64,000 nucleotides of DNA from Acer yangbiense (lineage: Eukaryota; Streptophyta; Magnoliopsida; Sapindales; Sapindaceae): the NCBI GenBank assembly GCA_008009225.1, contig CM017763.1, forward strand, positions 62,393,959 through 62,457,958, written 5' to 3'. Of this stretch, positions 56,662-64,000 are shown piece after piece (the stretch's first letter is position 1; every line of letters begins with the position of its first letter). The position numbers and the translations under genes are program-made. The notes under the pieces were generated by a model that saw only the letters and a list, made by a program, of their open reading frames with translations, was not told where the DNA came from and searched no databases.

Positions 56662-57432
56662 CTTCTTCGGCGGCTGATGTAGTAGAGTATATGGATTTCA
56701 ATATGATTCCCCGATCCGCAAGAAATTTGGGATATTTATCTACACTTAGTAGTTGTCTACTTTGAAAGAGAAAACCCACAACAACAAGTTGACTCAATAG
56801 AGAATTTCAACACTGCCAATCTTCCCTAAAATACCACGGTTTCTGAATCTTAGGGATGACACAAATACCCGACCCGTCATAGGGATTCCGATCCGTTATA
56901 GGCGGGTCTGGAGCATTTAAAACGATTCTCAGGTCGGGTAGCTTGTAATTGGGCTTTTGGACATTATGCATAGGCCCATATCTATTTTGCTCAACATCTC
57001 CCAAAAATTTGATTGAAAAGTTTGTATTTGCAAATGGCACCAACTCAAATCTACAAAGATGATCAACAATTTATGGGCCTAGTTGCCGATATAAGAGTCC
57101 AACGATCAAAGAAGCCTAAGCATTGCATGTCAGAAATATATAATATATAGTACGGAATACACTAGTTTAGTTTATCACATCTGATAATCCGTATAATCCG
57201 TTTTATCGGAAGGAGAGAGTTAGAAAATTTTGTTTGAGGGAGGCCGATGTTAAAAAAATACAATATTTAGGAGAGTATAGTAAAATTTTATAAATTAAAT
57301 ATTAAATATATACTTTTCGAAAGAAATTTTTAATATTTTTTTGTTTGTTTGGGGGCCCATGGTTCGTCCCCAAGGGCAAAGGCACTCAAGACTAGACTAG
57401 ACTGAGCTACAGCCCGATCTAGGATTTTGAAA

Positions 57433-57464
<32 letters not shown>

Positions 57465-57831
57465 AAATTAAATTATAAAGTTAACATTTTGTTTTAACTT
57501 CTAACCAGTTTGACAATATAATGTTGGCCTCAATACCCCTAACATCTACACCACGTGATTGTGAGTTCGAGTCTCTCTCCCCCCACAAATCTTGAATTAT
57601 TTTAATATTAAAAAAAAAAAACAACTTCTAACAAACTCAATAGTCCCACTCAAACACGTCAATGAATGCACTTATATTATCGGTTTTTTTTTTTTCTTTT
57701 GTTATATATTCTCAATATATATACACATGCATTTTGAAAAGTAAGACACACGTCCCCCATTACGTGTAACCCTTGTATATTTCTAAAACTCTTTTGATCA
57801 TTACAATAAGATTATTTTGTCTTGATATTTA
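56662..57831. other. Upstream of RAD23, then repeat-rich non-coding DNA
   Basis: The first 150 bases left of 56810 would hold the RAD23 leader and promoter. A hAT-like phrase (AGGGATGACACAAATACCCG) at 56852-56872 suggests an eroded element. A SINE of the 37875 family lies about 57500-57625 (CACCACGTGATTGTGAGTTC, then an A-rich tail). A (TA)n run is at 57440-57463. Confidence 0.5.
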
Positions 57832-58409
57832 GGGGCTATTTGGTAACATTTTCGTTTTTCAGTTTTTGTTTTCTTGTAATCTGAAGTTTTCGAAAAACTG
57901 ATTTTTAGATTTTTTGATTTCGAAAACGCGTTTAGTAGCAATGGTAGAAAACGATATTCAGAGAATCAAAACATAAAAAACATGTTTGGTATAATATTTT
58001 TAAAATCATTTTTAAAAGATTAATATTATAAATAATGAAAAAGTGATATTAAAATAATTAAACATTAAAACTAAAAAAATTAAAATTAAATAATAAATAA
58101 ATTTAATTTTCATCATCAAACCTATCGAAATCATCATCATCCTTTTGGTATAGATCCATGAAGATCCAAAAGATGGATTTGGTTTGAGTAAATTTTATTG
58201 CTAAAAAAAAGTTTTCAAAAATACTGAGAACAACAAATTGTTGTTCTCAGAGTTCTCAATTTTTTATTCATTAAAACTGAAAACTGTTCTCAATGTTTTA
58301 TAAAACAATTTTTTGAAATCGTCCCACCAAACGCGTTTTTTCAGTTTTTATGACTCAAAAAACGAAAAACAGTTTTTGAAAACGTTAACAAACGCGCTTA
58401 GTCTGCCCC
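57832..58409. mobile_element. MITE with GGGGC termini (about 578 bp)
   Basis: The left end GGGGCTATTTGGTAACATTT and the reverse-strand right end GGGGCAGACTAAGCGCGTTT share the first bases. Inner arms share TTTTCGTTTTT and TCAGTTTTT-type words. Flanks are TTA and TAA, so a clean target duplication is not shown. Confidence 0.55.
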
Positions 58410-61400
58410 TAATTAAAATTCCTGACTACACCACTGCTCTTCCAAGTTCCCCTTACCTCTGCCTCTGTTTGTAGAACTACAATAAGATGGGAGTACATAC
58501 CATGCTATTCGTATTATACGCACTTCCTTTCTTTCTAATTAATACAATACACACTTCCTTTCTTTCTAATGGATATATGTATTAATGTACATTGCACGAA
58601 CAACATGATACACACACGTCAATGTTTCATAGTGGCATTTCTTAGAAAAAGGAGATCAGATGTAACATGACAACTTACTATACCAAAAAAGAGAAAAGAG
58701 AAAAGAGAACATGCCTAGCTAGACATATATTTATCATGATCATCACCATTAATGGTGAACTGGTGATGCATCAATTTCTGTGAATCTGTGATGGTCATGC
58801 ATGTCACCAGCTATATATTTATATATATTTATTTTCTGAAAACTGTGAAACATGCATGCATGTTTTACAAAAAAAACATATATATTTTGACAACAAATAA
58901 TTAACAAATTGCTTTCAGCTTTTAGCAGGCTGACCTAATTTGCTTAATTGGTTTAATTTCTTCACAGTAACAGCTAGATTCATCAAAAACATAAGTTATA
59001 TATATATATATCCAACACACCCCATGTGTAAAACCCCATACATAGATTCCATAGCAACACAACACAATCTCTGCTCTGCTGATTTAGGTTATAAAATCAA
59101 TGCCTGCAACTAAAAATAAATGTTTTGTCTTCTTACAAATTCAAGGAATATTTTCATGTGTTGATGACACAAAAAGTCAATGCATTAAATAATTTTTTTA
59201 ATTTTATTTTTCTTATCTTCAACTGTTCTTATCAAACTTATTAGCTGTATCATTGTATGTATTGGCCCATTTGTATACATTATATAAAAGAGAACATGCA
59301 GTTGAGAAGATATATTATTAATTTATTACATTGCATTAAAACACTTATTAACTACTTATAATTAGAAGGATAATTTATCTTATTATTATTTGGTTAAATT
59401 CTCTCTCTCTATATATATAATCGACATTAATGGAAATGAACCAAAACATTCATGTCTTACATTTTGTTGATATGTCAGTAGTAGACTAATATACACTACT
59501 ATACCTATTTTGGTTTATTTCTATAGCCATCACATCAATTTAGTTTGGGTACTTCCTTGATAATATTTTTAAGATATGTGAAGACTTCTTGATAATTTTA
59601 AGATATGTGAAGCCTTCTATCTCTCATTTTGCATTCCAATTATTTTGATTTCTTTGTTATTTGGAAAACTGACATATGAGTACTATATAAAAACTCAAAA
59701 ATTCATTCATTTTTGCTTAAATTTATGAACTTTTGGTGGGTATGACATAACAAAAACCTAACTCATAAATTGACTAGAATTATTGAAGCCAATCTTGGTG
59801 GTGATAGTTCGATAAATGTGGCTTGACAATAAAGACATCCATTCAGTCTCTGAAAATTTCAGATTCGAGTCATCACCTATATGTATATATATCTTAGTGG
59901 GGATAGTTAACTCGATCATGACAAAAGATTGACTTTGAAACCACCAATTGATCTTGAATTACATGTGTAATTAGATTAACCTTGCCACGTGGAAGCATAA
60001 CTCAAGAATGTTATCAAGCCTTTCAAATGATAACATGTGTACCCACAGAAAATAATGGATTGCAAGACATGGTTTTCAGTGAAACATCAAAGATTTGACA
60101 TGATTTTCTGTGAAAACTGAAATATATATATATCAGGGTTGCTCATGAATCTGTGGGTGCTTGTGATTTTTCATTTCCAGCTGTGAGTGTAATTATTGAT
60201 TGTGGTGGGAGTTTTTGCTTTAATTAGGTTGGTGAATGGTTAGTTCAAATAGAAATAGACCTTTTCATTATTTCAAATGAAGACACAGCACACACACACA
60301 TGTATACACATGATATATACGTAGAGTGCACCCTACATCACAACCCAACTTCCTACGATCCTACCAATTGCAACTTAATGTTTTAGAAATTTGGCATCCG
60401 ACTAGTTAGGGTTTGTCAGAACTTGTTGAGATCAAGTAATATGCGCGGATTAAATATTTACTCCCATAATATTAAGGACAAAAATAAGTAGTGATGTCTT
60501 TTAATTGCCTCTTCCGTGTGGTCTTATCAATATATTTATTTTTTAAATTAGGGTATTATTTTTATATATAGCTAAGTTTCATTTTATTTGAGTGATCTTG
60601 ATTTTCTTTATATATATAGTACAACAATTCAATGTAATAAAATAATAAATAAATAAATAACCCCTCAAATTCCGATGTGAGGAAGATATATGTGATCCCG
60701 AAATGCTTTATATAACAACAAGAGAACTTATAATCAAGTACTTATATATACGTATTTACCGGTATGTGTGAGAAGATTTATATCGATGTTGAAAGCGTAG
60801 AAATTCAAACCAATCTTGAATAATTAAAAAAAGTTTGTTTTATTTACGAATCAAATTTCAATTAAGAATCTTTGTTTTTGAAAAGTATTAAAGATTAAAA
60901 AAAGACTTTCAACTTCGAATACAATCAATATTCCAACGTAACATTTTGGGTCAATATTCTTTGATTAGTACTTTGGTCTTTGAATATAATTGTTTTAATC
61001 TGTTCTAGAACATTGTTGCCTCATCACCACTTAAATCTTAATTCTTCTTCTTTCATTTTAGTGGTTCTTATAAAATTATCTTACATGGTTTACAAGTGAT
61101 TGAAATGGATCATTAACATTACACTAATAGAAATAATAATAATAAACACATCAATTTCTCTTAAAATGGAATCATTACCAACGAGAAAGTGGAGTTATTA
61201 GTTATTACATGCCATACATAACCATACAAATTTATCATAAGTGTTTCACATATAAAGTCAAAGGCACTAAGAAAAAAGTAGGATTCTTCAAGTATAAATA
61301 AAATAAAATAAAATAAAATCAGATACTAATCGGAGTTATAGGTGTATCGTGACAGTACGTACACCACATAGGAAAAGGGTCTCCTCACACTTTATGGATT

Positions 61401-61928
61401 AATTAACAAATGTAGGACTCGAACCCTTATCATAGAAGTGAAGGGAAAATATACTAACCATTTTACTAAGAGCGTTTATTCTATAAGCTTAATGAAAAAT
61501 CACTTACATAGTTACATGACACTTTTAATTTTATTTTAATTAAATATTTCCATTATATATTAGCAATTAATGGGGATACGTTTTTCACATACATGCACTC
61601 CAATGTTGACTCTTATCATAATATTTTACTATTATATATCTAGACTTCTTCAAACCAATTAAAAAAAAAAACAGTCGTGATAACATATTAATCATCTTAA
61701 AAGTTGTAGCAATAACCAATTAATCATATTTTCTTCAATTGTTTATCCAATTGATTACTGTCTTTATCAAATATAAATACCATTATCTTGTTTTTTTTTT
61801 TTTTTAATAAATTAAAAAGTGGAAGTTTGTGGTAGACCATTATTTTCATCAACATCTACTTTTAATAATATCATTATTGCAAAAGGTTTAAACTTTTATA
61901 ATGGAGTCTACCCATTAAACATAAAGTA
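58410..61928. other. Gene-free AT-rich DNA
   Basis: No frame with protein-like composition was seen on either strand. A possible SINE on the minus strand occupies roughly 61340-61470 (B-box-like GGGTTCGAGTCC, then A-box-like CTTAGTAAAATGGTTAGT upstream on the same strand). Otherwise only simple AT repeats. Confidence 0.5.
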
Positions 61929-62173
61929 ATTGGCACCAATTCCTCCTGGAGTGTACGGGAATTCATATGTTGTCCCATAAACTTTTTTTTTTAGACATTA
62001 AACCTCCCAAACTATCGTTTATGAACAAGCAGTTGGGTTTATTCCCCCTTGAGAGGGAGCATCTATAGTCGTATTTTGTCAATAAACGATAGTTTGAAGG
62101 GTTTAATGCCTAAAAAAAAGTTTATGTGGCAGCATACGAATTCACGTACACTCCAAGGGGCATTGGTGGCAAT
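61929..62173. mobile_element. Foldback MITE with TA target duplication (245 bp)
   Basis: The arms begin ATTGGCACCAAT and ATTGCCACCAAT on opposite strands and share GGAGTGTACG, CATAAACTTTTTTTT and AAACTATCGTTTAT. The flank is TA on both sides (61927-61928 and 62174-62175), suggesting a Stowaway/Tc1-Mariner type. Confidence 0.75.
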
Positions 62174-62624
62174 TAATCTTAAACATATTAGATAAACAAT
62201 AGTCCTTTTCCTTTTATTGTTTATTTAAAAACTATATGGTTTATACTATCAGATTTTCAATTTCAACCATCATATGTATTTCAATAATGATATTTATTTA
62301 TTCTTTTTTAGTAGAGATTAACATGCCACGCACAAATGGATAAACATTTTTTTTAGATATATCTAGTGGTTGTGAATTAAATATCTGATTTTATTTATTT
62401 ATTTATTTTTTTAATTAAGTCAGAAAAGAAGATCATGACTCAAACTATAATTTTATTGATGTGGAAATGAAGAATTTATCAACGGACCACCTTAACTGAA
62501 ATTGATGCAAGTATGAGGGTTTTATCGGTAAATCACCTGAATTTAAATAAATAAAAGTAAAATAAGTATTGTTCTAATTAGAAATTAATTTTTTTTTTTA
62601 GAAAAAAATAATCCAAAGGAATGT

Positions 62625-62787
62625 CTTCTAGAAGCCTTCCCACGTGCCAGTCCCACAACCAACTTTTTTAAATCAAAAAAAGGGACAACACAATTATAAA
62701 AAGTGAAGCACTTTTCATGGGTGGAGTTCGGAGATCAGAGATAATGAAGGGTGGGCTTCTAGAAGCCCTCATACGTGTGAGTCATTA

Positions 62788-62820
<33 letters not shown>

Positions 62821-63391
62821 TTATATATATATGAGAGACAAAGAGTGTTCATATTCTCTCTTGTTCTGGTTTTTTATTAGATTATTTTTATCTATAATTT
62901 ATTGAGTTGATATGATATTTTTTCTAATCTAAAATATTTAAAGATAATATTATGCATTTAAAGATAATAAAATTAAAATAAATAAATAATAAATAATCTC
63001 AGATTACATATGTTACTAGATTTATATAAGATCAGTAGAGGATTCAAATTCAATTAAGATTTAATACTTTTGTTTATCGCACAAACATTTGTTTCATTTA
63101 AATTTAATTACTTTGAAAAAAATAATTCAAATAAATAATCTGATCAGAAGATGATTCAAACTCAAAAAGAAAAAAGAAAAGAAAAAAAATACACATTTCA
63201 CTTTCTATTTGGAATGGAGGGCCAAACTTTGTTGGAGGGTAAGCTTCGATCAATTTCCACAATTCCACCGTTGATTCTTGTGCTTTGACGTGGGCTCTTA
63301 GACTAGTAAGTAAATCAAGTGGTGTAGGTAGAGCCTAGAAGTCAATGTGATTGTGAAGCCCCTTAGCTTCTAGAAACTCTGGCACGTGCCA
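62625..63391. promoter_or_regulatory. Three TTCTAGAA + ACGTG motif pairs
   Basis: CTTCTAGAAGCC is followed by CCACGTGCC (62625-62647). GGCTTCTAGAAGCCC is followed by TACGTGTG (62754-62779). AGCTTCTAGAAAC is followed by GGCACGTGCC (63365-63390). TTCnnGAA is the core pair of a heat-shock element and CACGTG/ACGTG is a G-box/ABRE core. The set could belong to the promoter of a gene right of the window. Confidence 0.4.
62786..62822. repeat. (ATT)n microsatellite
   Basis: About twelve ATT units. A second trinucleotide run, (AAT)n, lies at about 63796-63824. Confidence 0.95.
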
Positions 63392-63515
63392 AGGAATTTG
63401 GGAATTTTATTAGTGTTTGTGTCGGCTGCAAGTAAGCCGGTTGACCGATCACAGCCACAGCTTAAGCTGAGGTAGATCTTACAAAACATAAAACATTCAA
63501 TATATTATTGGGATA

Positions 63516-64000
63516 TTATTATTTTCCCCCCTGAGGTTTACCCTATTGTTAAGACGAGGACAGGGTTTGGGTTTATTGGCTGGTCTCCCCCCTAAAATCA
63601 AACTTATGGTAACTGTCCCCCTTCTGGCACCTTTTCCATCCATTTTGACTGTTGACCGTTAAATGAGAAGGGCAATATCGTCAATGACCATTTGAAATTC
63701 AATTTACAATTAAAATAAAAAGCAATTAAAACAAAGATGGATCTCCACCGTCCATCTTTGAGATCCATCTTTTTTATTTTTTATTTAAATTTAATATTAT
63801 TAATAATAATAATAATAATAATAAAATCTTTACTTAAATATATATATTTATTACCTCAAAAAAAGAAATTAATGAATAAAAAAAATATAAAAAAATTAAA
63901 TCACTCAACCATCGATCAACACCATCGATCAACATCACAACATCTTCTTTCAAAATCTTCATCATCATCTTCTTCTTCATTTTCAAACAAAAATACAAAA
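63516..64000. mobile_element. Partial Mutator-type MITE, runs off the window
   Basis: It shares CCCTGAGGTTTA, GACTGTTGACCGTTAA-like words and GATGGATCTCCACCGTCCAT with the element at 36431-37199. The left terminus is near 63516; the right end is beyond the window, so its target duplication cannot be checked. Confidence 0.6.

Noticed and set aside
57832..64000. A protein-coding gene in the right end
   Set aside because: No frame of useful length or composition was seen on either strand; the sequence is AT-rich, with MITEs and simple repeats.

Overview
The window is plant nuclear DNA, most likely from a eudicot. It is AT-rich, its genes have GT-AG introns, and it holds two coiled-coil NLR resistance genes, a raffinose-synthase/alkaline alpha-galactosidase gene, a RAD23 gene and many plant-type transposons (Mutator-like, CACTA, hAT, PIF/Harbinger, SINE, LINE, copia). 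I cannot name the species.

Layout. 1-960: end of a CACTA element with a decayed SurE-type phosphatase fragment. 2.0-3.2 kb: two MITEs and a solo LTR. 3.8-8.2 kb: an intact single-exon CC-NB-LRR gene (1455 aa). 8.1-14.2 kb: tandem copies of its 3' flank, with relics of a deleted sister NLR. 15.2-17.1 kb: an aldolase pseudogene fragment and a copia LTR remnant. 17.1-20.6 kb: a truncated raffinose-synthase copy, split by a LINE and with a lost splice donor. 21.5-27.4 kb and 28.0-33.3 kb: two related Mutator-like elements (5865 and 5282 bp), each with a 9-bp target duplication, transposase relics, arrays of a 20-bp palindromic repeat and captured host gene fragments (sterol isomerase HYDRA1/EBP; SAUL1-like U-box ligase). 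27.8-35.8 kb: a second NLR, cut by the second element. 36.4-41.5 kb: MITE, SINE, decayed hAT transposon and a perfect 103-bp palindrome. 42.2-45.7 kb: an intact 12-exon raffinose-synthase-type gene (757 aa). 46.5-51.2 kb: SINEs and MITEs, one carrying a piece of SGT1. 51.7-56.7 kb: an intact 12-exon RAD23 gene (395 aa). 56.7-64 kb: non-coding sequence with MITEs and, near the right edge, a repeated TTCTAGAA plus ACGTG motif.

Three genes look functional: the first NLR (immune receptor), the galactosyltransferase/galactosidase (raffinose-family sugar metabolism) and RAD23 (shuttle of ubiquitylated proteins to the proteasome). The rest is a record of duplication and transposition. The two raffinose-synthase copies are a direct duplication about 24 kb apart. 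The intact copy preserves the empty site of the LINE, and the second NLR reading frame resumes exactly on the far side of the Mutator-like insertion. Exon models come from reading splice sites and phase by eye. Family names come from remembered similarity, not a database search.
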